Of a stretch of 64,000 nt of DNA, positions 1 through 8,295 are shown piece after piece; positions within the stretch are counted from its first letter, which is position 1; each line of letters begins with the position of its first letter. Origin of the DNA: Humibacillus xanthopallidus. Lineage in GTDB: Bacteria > Actinomycetota > Actinomycetes > Actinomycetales > Dermatophilaceae. Below the pieces are notes generated by a model. It saw only the letters and a program-made list of their open reading frames with translations. It searched no databases and was not told where the DNA came from. The position numbers were made by a program, and so were the translations under genes. The DNA lies in NCBI RefSeq assembly GCF_006716675.1, contig NZ_VFPM01000005.1, forward strand, positions 143,211 to 207,210. The letters are read 5' to 3'.

Positions 1-81
1 GTACTGCAGCGCGGCGGCACGCACCTCGTCAGAGGTGGCAGGTGGGTCGAAGTTGTGGAGCTGGCGGATGTTGCGGCACAT
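1..81 (-). CDS. DUF2277 family protein, N-terminal part
   Basis: The window begins inside this gene. Reading leftwards from an ATG at 81-79, the 27 visible codons give a protein starting MCRNIRQLHNFDPPAT, which is the almost invariant N-terminus of the DUF2277 family, small proteins of about 90 residues with no known function. The C-terminal two thirds lie outside the window. It is divergent from the ROK regulator at 243, and the gap between them holds a perfect hairpin (117-160) and the ROK operator. Identification rests on the N-terminal motif alone. Confidence 0.85.
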   Translation of the reverse strand, partial: MCRNIRQLHNFDPPATSDEVRAAALQY

Positions 82-116
82 GGACCGACTCTAGGCGGCG
101 GGAGCGCCCGATGGGG

Positions 117-160
117 TCGAGGTGATGGCGGCACCCACGTCGGCGCCGGGATCACCTCGA
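117..160. repeat. Intergenic inverted repeat, hairpin family copy A
   Basis: Perfect 10-bp arms TCGAGGTGAT (117-126) and ATCACCTCGA (151-160) enclose a 24-nt loop containing CACCCACGT. The arm core CGAGGTGA/TCACCTCG recurs around 41772-41823 and 59317-59358. This copy lies between two divergent genes, so it is not a simple convergent terminator here. Its function is unknown. Confidence 0.6.
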
Positions 161-206
161 ACCGGGGTTGGTCGGGAGGCGCGGGAAGATTCTCCGCCCT
201 GAGGGG

Positions 207-240
207 TTGCCATTTAGGAGTTAGTAAACTTTACTAACTC
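207..240 (+). promoter_or_regulatory. Promoter and ROK operator of the amino-sugar operon
   Basis: A perfect inverted repeat has 11-bp arms GAGTTAGTAAA (218-228) and TTTACTAACTC (230-240) around one central C. A candidate -35 TTGCCA (207-212) and -10 TTTACT (230-235) are 17 bp apart, so the operator covers the core promoter. Transcription would start near 242, just before the GTG at 243, which implies a leaderless message. The AT-rich TTAGTAAA core resembles known operators of ROK-family repressors. Autoregulation is inferred from position. Confidence 0.75.
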
Positions 241-242
241 TC

Positions 243-1370
243 GTGACCACCGCCCTTCCCCGCGCTCGCCGCGTCTCGCCGCGCACCGCGATGCTGCCTG
301 CGCACGGCCGGCGCCACAATCTCTCGCTCGTGCTCCAGATGCTCTACTCCGTCGGCGCGATGAGCCGAGCCGACCTCGCCCGCCGGCTCGGCATGAGCAA
401 GGTGACCGTCTCCGACCTCGTCGCCGAGCTCATCGAGAGCGGCCACGCCGTCGAGCTCGGTCCGTCCGACCAGGTGCGCCCCGGCAAGCCGGCCACCCTC
501 GTCGACGTCAACCGCACCGGCCTGCAGGCCATCGGCGTCGACCTCGCCGCCCACGAGGTGCTGCGCGCCGCCGTGCTCGACCTCGACGGCAACATCCTCG
601 CCCGCGCCGAGCGCCCCATCGGCGACGACACGGGCGACGCGATCACCGCGCGGGTTCTCGAGCTCGTCGATGAGATCGTCTCTGCCGCAACGGCGCCCAT
701 CCTCGGCATCGGCGTCGGCACTCCCGGCATCGTCGTCGCCGGAGGCGTCGTCGACACGGCCCCCAACCTCGGGTGGCGCGACGTGCCGCTGCGCGACCTC
801 ATCGCCGACGCGACCGGGCTGCCCGTCTTCGTCGTCAACGACGCCGATGCCGCGGTGCACGCCGACTACACCCTCGGCAACGGCGGCGACGACCTCGTCC
901 TCGTCAAGATCGGCCGCGGTGTCGGCTGCGGGCTCATCGTCGGCGGCCAGCGGGTGCGCGGCGCGCACTTCGCCGCCGGCGAGATCGGGCACGTCACCGT
1001 CGGCACCGACGGGGGTGCCGTATGCCGGTGCGGCAAGACCGGCTGCCTCGAGACGTGGGTCTCGGCGCCCCGTCTCGAGCAGGCGCTCGCCACCGCGGGC
1101 GACGACTCTCCGCTGCGTGAGGCGGGGGAGCGGCTCGGCATCGCGCTCGCTCCCGTCGTCGCCGTGCTCGACCTCGCCGAGGTCGTGCTCTCCGGCCCCG
1201 GGCACCTGCTCGCCGGCCCTCTGCGTGACTCGGTCGAGCAGACGCTGCGCGACCGGCTCCTTGCCCGGCCCGAGGCCGAGCTCACCGTGCGGATCGCGCA
1301 CGACTCCGACGACATCGTGCTGCGCGGCGCCGCCGTGCTCGTCCTCTGGGACCAGCTCGGCGTCGTGTGA
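243..1370 (+). CDS. ROK-family transcriptional repressor (NagC/XylR type)
   Basis: This is a 375-residue repressor with a winged helix-turn-helix at about residues 35-75 (SRADLARRLGMSKVTVSDLV). A ROK sugar-binding/kinase-like domain follows, carrying the zinc motif CRCGKTGCLE and an upstream GH. The GTG at 243 follows the operator directly, which suits a leaderless transcript. An ATG at 291 is the alternative and would still keep the whole HTH. It heads an operon for amino-sugar import and catabolism, so GlcNAc or a phosphorylated derivative is the likely inducer; this is inference. Confidence in the family is high, in the ligand moderate. Confidence 0.92.
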   Translation: MTTALPRARRVSPRTAMLPAHGRRHNLSLVLQMLYSVGAMSRADLARRLGMSKVTVSDLVAELIESGHAVELGPSDQVRPGKPATLVDVNRTGLQAIGVDLAAHEVLRAAVLDLDGNILARAERPIGDDTGDAITARVLELVDEIVSAATAPILGIGVGTPGIVVAGGVVDTAPNLGWRDVPLRDLIADATGLPVFVVNDADAAVHADYTLGNGGDDLVLVKIGRGVGCGLIVGGQRVRGAHFAAGEIGHVTVGTDGGAVCRCGKTGCLETWVSAPRLEQALATAGDDSPLREAGERLGIALAPVVAVLDLAEVVLSGPGHLLAGPLRDSVEQTLRDRLLARPEAELTVRIAHDSDDIVLRGAAVLVLWDQLGVV

Positions 1371-1485
1371 CCACCCACCCCCGCCATGCGGCATACGCCC
1401 GCGGGACCCCAACCAAAGCATCCCCTCCAGCTGCACCACCTCACACCGGTCCGCACCGCGGCCACCCTGAAAGGAAGCACACGCA

Positions 1486-2850
1486 ATGAAGAAGACCCTG
1501 GGTCTGGCCGTGGCCACGACCGCGGCGGCGGCTCTGCTGCTCTCCGCCTGTGGCGGGGGATCGACCGGCTCCTCGTCGTCGGCGACCACTGCGAGCAAGG
1601 CCGACAACACCGGCAAGACGATCACCTTCTGGGTGGTCGGCGGTGACACCCCGAAGGAGCTGCGGACCTACCTGCAGGACACCTTCAAGGCCAAGACGGG
1701 CGCGACCCTCAAGATCGAGGAGCAGGGCTGGGGCGACATCGTCACCAAGCTGACGACCTCGCTGCCCGACCCGAAGAACACCCCTGACGTCACCGAGCTC
1801 GGCAACACGCAGGCCCCGACCTTCACCAACGTCGGCGCCTTCAGCGACGTCTCCGACATGTACGAGGAGCTCGGCGGCGCCAAGCTGCTCCAGTCCTTCG
1901 TCGACGTCGGCTCGGTCGACGGCAAGAAGTACGCGCTGCCCTACTACTTCGGCTCGCGCTACATGTTCGCCCGCTCCGACCTGTGGAAGGAGGCCGGCGT
2001 CAAGACGCCGACCACCCTCGACGAGTTCAACACGGCGGTCAAGACGATCACCGCCAAGAACCCGCGCGACATCAAGGACTTCTCGGGTTTCTTCCTCGGC
2101 GGCCAGGACTGGCGCAACGGCATCTCCTGGATCTTCGCCAACGGCGGCGACCTCGCCAAGAAGGAGAACGGCCAGTGGGTCTCGACGCTGAGCGACCCCA
2201 ACACGATCAAGGGCCTCGAGCAGCTGCAGGACCTCTACAAGAACGCCTCCAAGGCGCCGGCCGACGCCAAGGACGCCACGCCGTGGCTCTACATCAACGA
2301 CTCGGACGAGATCCTCGACGAGAACCAGAAGGTCACGGGCAAGACCTCGCTCGCGGCCGCCACGATCATGGCGCCGGGCTGGGCGCACTGGTCGATCGGT
2401 GACCTCGTCGAGAAGGACGGCAAGAAGGTCCGCGAGTGGAACGACGCGAAGTTCGCGACGTTCGTGCTGCCCGGCAACGACGGCAAGCCGGCCCCGGTCT
2501 TCGCCGGCGGCTCCAACATCGGCATCTCCAAGGCGAGTCAGAACCAGGCGCTCTCGCGCGACCTGCTGAGGATCATCTTCTCGCCGGAGTACCAGCAGAT
2601 GCTCGGCAAGGCCGGCCTCGGGCCGGCCAACTCCGACTACGTCAGCTCGCTCGGCACCGACCAGTTCGCCAAGGCACTCATCGAGTCGGCGTCCAACTCC
2701 AAGCTGACCCCGGCCGCTCCCGGCTGGGCGGCCGTCGAGTCCAAGATGATCCTCGAGGAGTTCTTCGGCAAGATCCGCGACGCCGCCGACCTCAAGGCGC
2801 TCGCCGCGGAGTACGACGCCAAGATCACGCCGATCCTCAATCTCAAGTGA
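1486..2850 (+). CDS. ABC sugar-binding lipoprotein (amino-sugar operon)
   Basis: This 454-residue protein has a lipoprotein signal peptide ending in the lipobox LLLSAC, so the mature protein begins at Cys22 and is anchored outside the membrane. The rest is a family 1 extracellular solute-binding protein, typical of carbohydrate importers. An AAAGGA ribosome site lies about 12 nt upstream of the ATG. It stands before two permease genes and a cytosolic NagZ-like hydrolase, so the ligand is probably a short GlcNAc-containing oligosaccharide such as chitobiose or a peptidoglycan disaccharide. The exact ligand cannot be read from sequence. Confidence 0.9.
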   Translation: MKKTLGLAVATTAAAALLLSACGGGSTGSSSSATTASKADNTGKTITFWVVGGDTPKELRTYLQDTFKAKTGATLKIEEQGWGDIVTKLTTSLPDPKNTPDVTELGNTQAPTFTNVGAFSDVSDMYEELGGAKLLQSFVDVGSVDGKKYALPYYFGSRYMFARSDLWKEAGVKTPTTLDEFNTAVKTITAKNPRDIKDFSGFFLGGQDWRNGISWIFANGGDLAKKENGQWVSTLSDPNTIKGLEQLQDLYKNASKAPADAKDATPWLYINDSDEILDENQKVTGKTSLAAATIMAPGWAHWSIGDLVEKDGKKVREWNDAKFATFVLPGNDGKPAPVFAGGSNIGISKASQNQALSRDLLRIIFSPEYQQMLGKAGLGPANSDYVSSLGTDQFAKALIESASNSKLTPAAPGWAAVESKMILEEFFGKIRDAADLKALAAEYDAKITPILNLK

Positions 2851-2958
2851 GGGGCGCCCCTCGGGGCGGCACACACTGACGGCTAGACGGAATCGCAGGC
2901 AGGGCCCGGTGGTCGGGCACCTCCACCGACCACCGGGCACCCCTTCGAAAGGTTCACC

Positions 2959-3852
2959 ATGTCCTCGGCGTCCTCCAGCAGGCGGGTCCCGCTCGCCCTC
3001 ATCATCCCGACGCTGCTCATCCTCCTCGTCGCCCTCGGCTACCCGATCGGCTGGCAGGTCATCACGAGCTTCCAGCACTACGGGATGCTCCAGCAGTTCG
3101 GCCAGCCGCCCGAGTGGGTGGGTCTCGACAACTACACGGCCCTGTTCACCGACGGCTACCTGTGGGTCGTCATCGCCCGGTCGATCGTCTTCTGCCTCGT
3201 CTGCGCCGCGAGCACGGTCCTCATCGGCGGCGGCATGGCCCTGCTCATGCGGGCCGTCAGCACCCCCGCTCGCCTGATCCTCCAGATCGCCCTCCTCGTC
3301 GCGTGGGCCATGCCCGTCGTCACGTCGATGACGGTGTGGATCTGGATCGTCGACTGGCGCCGCGGGGTGCTCAACTGGCTGCTCACCCGCCTCGGCGGCG
3401 ACTTCCAGGGCCACAACTGGCTCGTCGAGCCGCTCTCCTTCTTCGCCGTCGCGGCCGTCATCGTCGTCTGGATGAGCGTCCCCTTCGTCGCCCTGTCGAT
3501 CTATGCCGGGCTGACCCAGGTCTCGCCCGAGGTGCTCGAGGCGGCCCAGATCGACGGCGCGAGCGGGTGGCAGCGGCTGCGCCACATCATCCTGCCGCTC
3601 ATCGCGCCGGTCGTCTCGATCGTCCTGCTGCTCCAGCTCATCTGGGACCTGCGGGTCTTCACGCAGATCAAGCTGCTCCAGGACGCCGGCGGCTTCGCCA
3701 ACGAGACCAACCTGCTCGGCACCTACATCTACCAGCTCGGCACGGGCGCCGGTGACTTCGGCGCCGCCGCCGCGGTCTCGGTCATCATGCTCGCCCTCAC
3801 CGTGGCGATGAGCTGGTACTACGTCCGCTCCCTCATGAAGGAGGAGTCCTGA
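2959..3852 (+). CDS. Carbohydrate ABC transporter permease, MalF type
   Basis: This 297-residue inner-membrane protein has about six hydrophobic segments. The cytoplasmic coupling loop has the EAA motif, EAAQIDGASGWQR, followed by the I-LP pattern of binding-protein-dependent permeases. An AAAGGTT-like ribosome site precedes the ATG. Its stop overlaps the start of the second permease by one base (TGATG), which indicates translational coupling. With its partner it forms the membrane channel; no ATPase gene is present, so a shared MsiK-like ATPase from elsewhere is expected. Confidence 0.9.
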   Translation: MSSASSSRRVPLALIIPTLLILLVALGYPIGWQVITSFQHYGMLQQFGQPPEWVGLDNYTALFTDGYLWVVIARSIVFCLVCAASTVLIGGGMALLMRAVSTPARLILQIALLVAWAMPVVTSMTVWIWIVDWRRGVLNWLLTRLGGDFQGHNWLVEPLSFFAVAAVIVVWMSVPFVALSIYAGLTQVSPEVLEAAQIDGASGWQRLRHIILPLIAPVVSIVLLLQLIWDLRVFTQIKLLQDAGGFANETNLLGTYIYQLGTGAGDFGAAAAVSVIMLALTVAMSWYYVRSLMKEES

Positions 3853-4691
3853 TGCGCGCCACGAAGCTCCGCCGCGGGCTGCTCACGCTCCTCGCCGTCG
3901 TCCTCGCCCTCGCGTGGGCGTTCCCCGTCTACTGGATGGTCAACTCGGCCTTCCTCGACAAGGCGACGCTCTCGTCGACGAGGCCGACCTTCCTGCCCTT
4001 CGGCGGGTCGTTCGACAACTTCACCACCGTGCTCGGTGACCCGGCCTTCGGGCGGGCGCTCGCGATCTCGCTGTCGGTCACCCTCGTCACCGTCGCTGCA
4101 GCGCTCGCGATCGCCTTCCTCGGCGCTCTCGCGATCAGCCGCTTCCGCTTCCGCGGCCGCGCGTCGTTCGTGCTGGCGCTGCTGCTCATCCAGATGCTGC
4201 CGGCCGAGGGACTCTTCATCGCGCAGTACAAGATGATGAGCTCCGTGGGTCTGCTCAACAACGTCCTCGGCCTCGCGGTGCTCTACACCGCCGCCGTCGT
4301 GCCCTTCACGATCTGGATGCTGCGCGGCTTCGTCGCCGGCGTGCCGATCGACCTCGAGGAGGCCGCCATGGTCGACGGGCTCTCGCGCACCCAGGCCTTC
4401 CTGCGGATCACCTTCCCGCTGCTGGCTCCCGGGCTCGTCGCATCGGGCGTCTACGCCTTCCTCCAGGCGTGGAACGAGTTCACCGTCGCCCTCGTCGTCA
4501 TGACCGAGGAGCAGGCCCGCACGCTGCCGCTGTGGCTGCGTGGCTTCATCCAGGCGAGTGCGACGCGCGAGACCGACTGGGGCCAGGTCATGGCCGCCTC
4601 GACCCTCGTCGCGATCCCCGTCATCGTCTTCTTCCTCCTCGTGCAGAGCCGGATGAGCAGTGGCCTCGTCGGCGGGGCGGTGAAGGGCTGA
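3852..4691 (+). CDS. Carbohydrate ABC transporter permease, MalG type
   Basis: This 279-residue second permease has about six transmembrane segments and the coupling motif EEAAMVDGLSRTQAF. It overlaps the upstream permease by one base and is separated from the following GH3 gene by a single base, so all are read from one message. It completes the heterodimeric channel of the importer that feeds the hydrolase and kinase encoded next. Confidence 0.9.
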   Translation: MRATKLRRGLLTLLAVVLALAWAFPVYWMVNSAFLDKATLSSTRPTFLPFGGSFDNFTTVLGDPAFGRALAISLSVTLVTVAAALAIAFLGALAISRFRFRGRASFVLALLLIQMLPAEGLFIAQYKMMSSVGLLNNVLGLAVLYTAAVVPFTIWMLRGFVAGVPIDLEEAAMVDGLSRTQAFLRITFPLLAPGLVASGVYAFLQAWNEFTVALVVMTEEQARTLPLWLRGFIQASATRETDWGQVMAASTLVAIPVIVFFLLVQSRMSSGLVGGAVKG

Positions 4692-4692
4692 G

Positions 4693-6114
4693 ATGGACAG
4701 CACGAGAGAGGCGCTGCGGCGCCTCGTCGTCGGCACGCTCATGCCCGGCTTCGTCGGCACGACCGTCGCCCCGTGGGTCACCCGCGAGTATGCCGCCGGG
4801 CTCGCCGCCGTCTGCCTCTACGGCGCCAACGTGGCCGGCCCCGAGCAGCTGTCGAGCCTCTGCGCCGAGCTGCGGTCGGTCGCTCCCGACCTGCTCGTCT
4901 CCGTCGACGAGGAGGGTGGCGACGTCACCCGGCTGCACTACCCGACCGGGTCGAACCAGCCGGGCAACGCCGTCCTCGGGCGGCTCGACGACACCGCCCT
5001 GACGCGGGAGTCGGCTGCGGCCATCGGACGCGAGCTCACGGCATACGGCATCAACCTCGACCTCGCGCCGGTCGTCGACGTCAACTCGGCGCCCGACAAC
5101 CCCGTCATCGGGGTGCGCAGCTTCGGCGAGGATGCGGCGCTCGTGTCTCGGCACGGCGTCGCGGCGGTCGAGGGCCTGCAGGCGCAGGGCGTGGCCGCCT
5201 GCGCGAAGCACTTCCCGGGGCACGGCGACACCGTGACCGACTCGCACCTCGCGCTCCCGCGGGTCGACGCGCCTGCCGAGGTGCTCGAGGTGCGCGAGCT
5301 CGAGCCCTTCCGGGCCGCGGTCGCCGCGGGTGTCGCGTGCGTCATGACGTCGCACGTCGTCGTCACCGCCATCGACCCTGAGCGGCCGTCGACGTTCTCG
5401 CCGACGATGCTCGGCGACGTGCTGCGGGGCCGGCTCGGCTTCGACGGCGTCATCGTGTCCGACGCGCTCGACATGGCGGGTGCGAGTGCCGAGACCGGCA
5501 TCCCGGAGGCTGCGGTGCGCGCTCTCCAGGCGGGGTGTGACCTGCTGTGCACCGGGTCGGAGACGACCGAGGACGACTACCTCGCCATCGTCGACGCCGT
5601 CGTCGCTGCCGTGGAGTCCGGCCGACTGGACCGCACGCGGCTGGCCGACGCTGCGGCGCGGGTGGAGCGGCTCCGGCGGACGTTCGCACCGGGTGCGGTC
5701 GTGGCCGCCGCTGCTTCGAAGGAGGTCCTCTGGTCGGAAGACACTGTCGCGCAGGCCTTCTCGGTCAGTGATGCTGCTCGCGCCTGGCAGGCTGTCGATG
5801 CACCGCCTGTCATCGTGCAGGTCGCGAGCGAGCCGAATCTCGCTGTCGGCCGCGTCGCGTGGGGGCCCGAGGCTGCGGGTCTCACGACCGACGCCGACGA
5901 CGTGCGTGCGGGTGCGAAGGTCGCTGTCGCGGGGCGCTCCCTCGAGCCGGGCCATCCGGCGTGGGTCGTGGCGGATCGGCTTCGTGCAGAAGGACACTCG
6001 GTCATCGTCGTCGAGTGCGGCTGGCCGCGAGGCGAGGGGGACGTGGTGACCTATGGCGGCTCCGTCGTCGCCGCGAGGGCCCTCGGTCGGCTGCTCGGGG
6101 TGAGGGCGCGATGA
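4693..6114 (+). CDS. nagZ: Glycoside hydrolase family 3, beta-N-acetylhexosaminidase (NagZ-like)
   Basis: This 473-residue GH3 enzyme would remove terminal beta-linked GlcNAc. It carries the NagZ loop KHFPGHGDT (Lys172 onward), followed by DSH with Asp183 and His185, the catalytic dyad typical of bacterial NagZ. The nucleophile Asp257 lies in VSDALDM. No signal peptide is visible, so it should act in the cytosol on an imported disaccharide. NagZ of this kind cleaves GlcNAc-anhydroMurNAc or chitobiose; which one is used here is not resolved. The start codon lies one base after the permease stop. Confidence 0.9.
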   Translation: MDSTREALRRLVVGTLMPGFVGTTVAPWVTREYAAGLAAVCLYGANVAGPEQLSSLCAELRSVAPDLLVSVDEEGGDVTRLHYPTGSNQPGNAVLGRLDDTALTRESAAAIGRELTAYGINLDLAPVVDVNSAPDNPVIGVRSFGEDAALVSRHGVAAVEGLQAQGVAACAKHFPGHGDTVTDSHLALPRVDAPAEVLEVRELEPFRAAVAAGVACVMTSHVVVTAIDPERPSTFSPTMLGDVLRGRLGFDGVIVSDALDMAGASAETGIPEAAVRALQAGCDLLCTGSETTEDDYLAIVDAVVAAVESGRLDRTRLADAAARVERLRRTFAPGAVVAAAASKEVLWSEDTVAQAFSVSDAARAWQAVDAPPVIVQVASEPNLAVGRVAWGPEAAGLTTDADDVRAGAKVAVAGRSLEPGHPAWVVADRLRAEGHSVIVVECGWPRGEGDVVTYGGSVVAARALGRLLGVRAR

Positions 6115-7121
6115 GCGAGCAGCTGCTCCTCGGCATCGACATCGGTGGCACGAAGACCGCCGTCGCCGCCGTCAGGCACGACGGCACGGTCGTCGCGCTG
6201 CGCAGCGCGCCCTCGGGCCGCGGTGGAGCGCAGGTCGTCGACGTCGCCGTCCGCCTCGCACGTGAGGTCGCCGACGCGGTCAGTGGTCTCGGGCGGATCA
6301 GTGCGGCCGGCGCGTGCATGCCCGGACTCGTCGACCCGAGAACGGGATTGGTGCGACACGCCGTCAACCTCGACGTCGAGTCGCTCGAGCTGTCGTCGGA
6401 GCTCTCCCGGGCCCTGGGCCTTCGGGTCGAGGTCGAGAACGACGTCAAGGCGGCCGCCCTCGGTGCGCACCACCTGGGACCGCGCGGCTGGGGCCTGCAC
6501 CCCGACGTCACCTCGGCGGCGAGCGGGACGGGCGAGACGGCATACGGCAGCGGGGACGTCGGAACGCTCGCCTACCTCAACCTCGGCACGGGACTCGCGT
6601 CCGCGGTCGTCCGCGGCGGAGTGCTCGTTCGCGGGATCGACGGCGCCGCAGGGGAGATCGGGCACCTGCCGGTCGGCGGCGACGTCGTGTGCTCGTGTGG
6701 TCAGGTCGGGTGCCTCGAGACGATCGCGTCGGGCTCGGCGCTGGCCCGGCTGTGGCCGCCGTCGCGCGGCGGCGGCCGGGATCCCTTTGCCGCAGCGGCT
6801 GCCGGCGACGCCGCGGCGGCAGCGGCGGTCGACGTGCTCTGCGACGGAGTGGGCCTCGCGATCCAGCTGCTCGTGCTCGCGGCGGGGGCGGAGCACGTCG
6901 TCATCGGCGGTGGGCTCACCGGTCTCGGCGAGCCCTTCGTCGAGGGCGTGCGCGCCGACCTGCGACGCCGCGGGCGCTCGTCACGGATGATCGCGGCCCT
7001 CGACCTCGAGTCGCGCTTCGAGCTCGTGCCGGCATCGGTGCCGGTGGCCGCCATCGGGGCGGCGCTGCTGCCCGGGCGCGCGCCGGGGCCCTTCCTGCTC
7101 ACCGACGAGCTGGCCGGCTGA
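6111..7121 (+). CDS. ROK-family sugar kinase, probable N-acetylglucosamine kinase
   Basis: This 336-residue ROK kinase begins with the phosphate-binding motif GIDIGGTKT. It has the ROK zinc signature CSCGQVGCLE preceded by the EIGH motif. It lacks an HTH domain, so unlike the operon's first gene it is an enzyme. The ATG overlaps the NagZ stop (ATGA), and its own stop overlaps the nagB start. In this setting it most likely phosphorylates GlcNAc released by NagZ at C6. Glucose or N-acetylmannosamine kinase activity cannot be excluded. Confidence 0.85.
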   Translation: MSEQLLLGIDIGGTKTAVAAVRHDGTVVALRSAPSGRGGAQVVDVAVRLAREVADAVSGLGRISAAGACMPGLVDPRTGLVRHAVNLDVESLELSSELSRALGLRVEVENDVKAAALGAHHLGPRGWGLHPDVTSAASGTGETAYGSGDVGTLAYLNLGTGLASAVVRGGVLVRGIDGAAGEIGHLPVGGDVVCSCGQVGCLETIASGSALARLWPPSRGGGRDPFAAAAAGDAAAAAAVDVLCDGVGLAIQLLVLAAGAEHVVIGGGLTGLGEPFVEGVRADLRRRGRSSRMIAALDLESRFELVPASVPVAAIGAALLPGRAPGPFLLTDELAG

Positions 7122-7909
7122 TGGAGGTCTTCGTGCTGCCGACGGCGCAGGAGGTGGCCGAGCGGGCCGCCCGCGTCGTCATCGAGGGTGTGCGCGCGGC
7201 GCTCGCGTCCGGTCGGACGGAGCCCGTCATCGGCCTCGCGACGGGCTCCTCGCCCGTGGGGCTGTATACCGTCCTCGCGGGTGCCGTCGAGGCCGGCGAG
7301 GTCGACTTCGGCAGGGCTCGCGGGTTCGCGCTCGACGAGTACGTCGGGCTGCCACCGCGGCACCCGGAGTCGTATCGGGAGGTGCTGCTGCGCGAGGTGT
7401 GCGGTCCCTTGGGCCTGCCCCCGGAGCGGCTGCACGTGCCCGACGGGTCGGGCGACTCCGAGGAGGCCCTGGCGGCTGGGGCGGCGGACTACGAGCGGCG
7501 GATCGCGGAGGCCGGTGGGGTCGACGTGCAGATCCTCGGGATCGGGGCCAACGGCCACCTCGGCTTCAACGAGCCGGGCTCGGCCCTGACATCGCGCACC
7601 CGCGTCAAGCGGCTCTCGGAGCGCACGCGGGGCGACAACGCCCGGTTCTTCGACTCGCTCGACGCGGTGCCGACGCACTGCGTGACGCAGGGGCTGGGGA
7701 CGGTGCTCGACGCGCGGCGGCTCGTGCTCGTCGCGTCGGGGGCGGGCAAGGCTGCTGCGGTCGCGGCGGCCGTCGAGGGGCCGCTGTCGGCGTCGTGTCC
7801 GGCGTCGGTGCTGCAGTGGCACGCCGATGCGGTCGTCGTCCTCGACGAGGCGGCCGCCGTGGGGCTCGCGAACCGCGACTACTACGACGCCTCGGCGGCC
7901 GGTCTCTGA
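7121..7909 (+). CDS. nagB: Glucosamine-6-phosphate deaminase
   Basis: This 262-residue cytosolic enzyme converts glucosamine-6-phosphate to fructose-6-phosphate and ammonia. The family signature LGIGANGHLGFNEPGS is intact, and the N-terminal ATGSSPVGLY phosphate loop is present. Length matches the family (about 260). The start overlaps the kinase stop by one base (TGATG). A GlcNAc-6-phosphate deacetylase (NagA) would be needed between the kinase and NagB, and none is encoded in the operon, so it must be elsewhere in the genome. Confidence 0.95.
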   Translation: MEVFVLPTAQEVAERAARVVIEGVRAALASGRTEPVIGLATGSSPVGLYTVLAGAVEAGEVDFGRARGFALDEYVGLPPRHPESYREVLLREVCGPLGLPPERLHVPDGSGDSEEALAAGAADYERRIAEAGGVDVQILGIGANGHLGFNEPGSALTSRTRVKRLSERTRGDNARFFDSLDAVPTHCVTQGLGTVLDARRLVLVASGAGKAAAVAAAVEGPLSASCPASVLQWHADAVVVLDEAAAVGLANRDYYDASAAGL

Positions 7910-8013
7910 GCGTCGCCTCGGCGCCAGGCGCCCGCGTCCGGCGTGTGAGGGAGACGGGTGTGACGGGTGGGACTGGACCGCCTGTGGATCGGCGCACAGG
8001 GGTCGAGAACTTC

Positions 8014-8157
8014 TTCTCCACACCCCGTGGACGAGCATTCGCGCAGGTCGCCGCGCTCGAAGCCGTGCCGGCCCGATGTCGGCCCCACAGTTGTTCACAC
8101 AGGTTGTCCACACCTGTTGACGGCGTGTCCACCCCCTTTGTCCACCGGTTGTCCACA
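8014..8157 (+). promoter_or_regulatory. Cluster of DnaA boxes upstream of dnaB
   Basis: The 386-bp gap between nagB and dnaB contains at least five same-strand matches to the actinobacterial DnaA box TTGTCCACA. Two are perfect, at 8104-8112 and 8149-8157. Three have one mismatch: TTCTCCACA 8014-8022, TTGTTCACA 8091-8099 and TTGTCCACC 8138-8146. A weaker GTGTCCACC lies at 8125-8133. They could let DnaA control dnaB, titrate DnaA or take part in origin function. No AT-rich unwinding stretch was seen and dnaA/dnaN are absent, so calling it oriC is not justified. Confidence 0.75.
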
Positions 8158-8295
8158 GGGGTCGGTGCGACTTGTCGGGATCGGCTTTGTCCCCCGGACG
8201 CAGGGGCCTAGGTTGGCGTGGTGCTCCCGTGCTGGTGGGTTCGGGAGCCGGGACGCGGGACTGTCAGTGGCTCGAGGTCTACTTGAGTTGCACCG

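Noticed and set aside
8090..8160. Chromosomal replication origin at the DnaA boxes
   Set aside because: dnaA and dnaN are absent and no AT-rich unwinding element was seen. Kept only as a DnaA box cluster.
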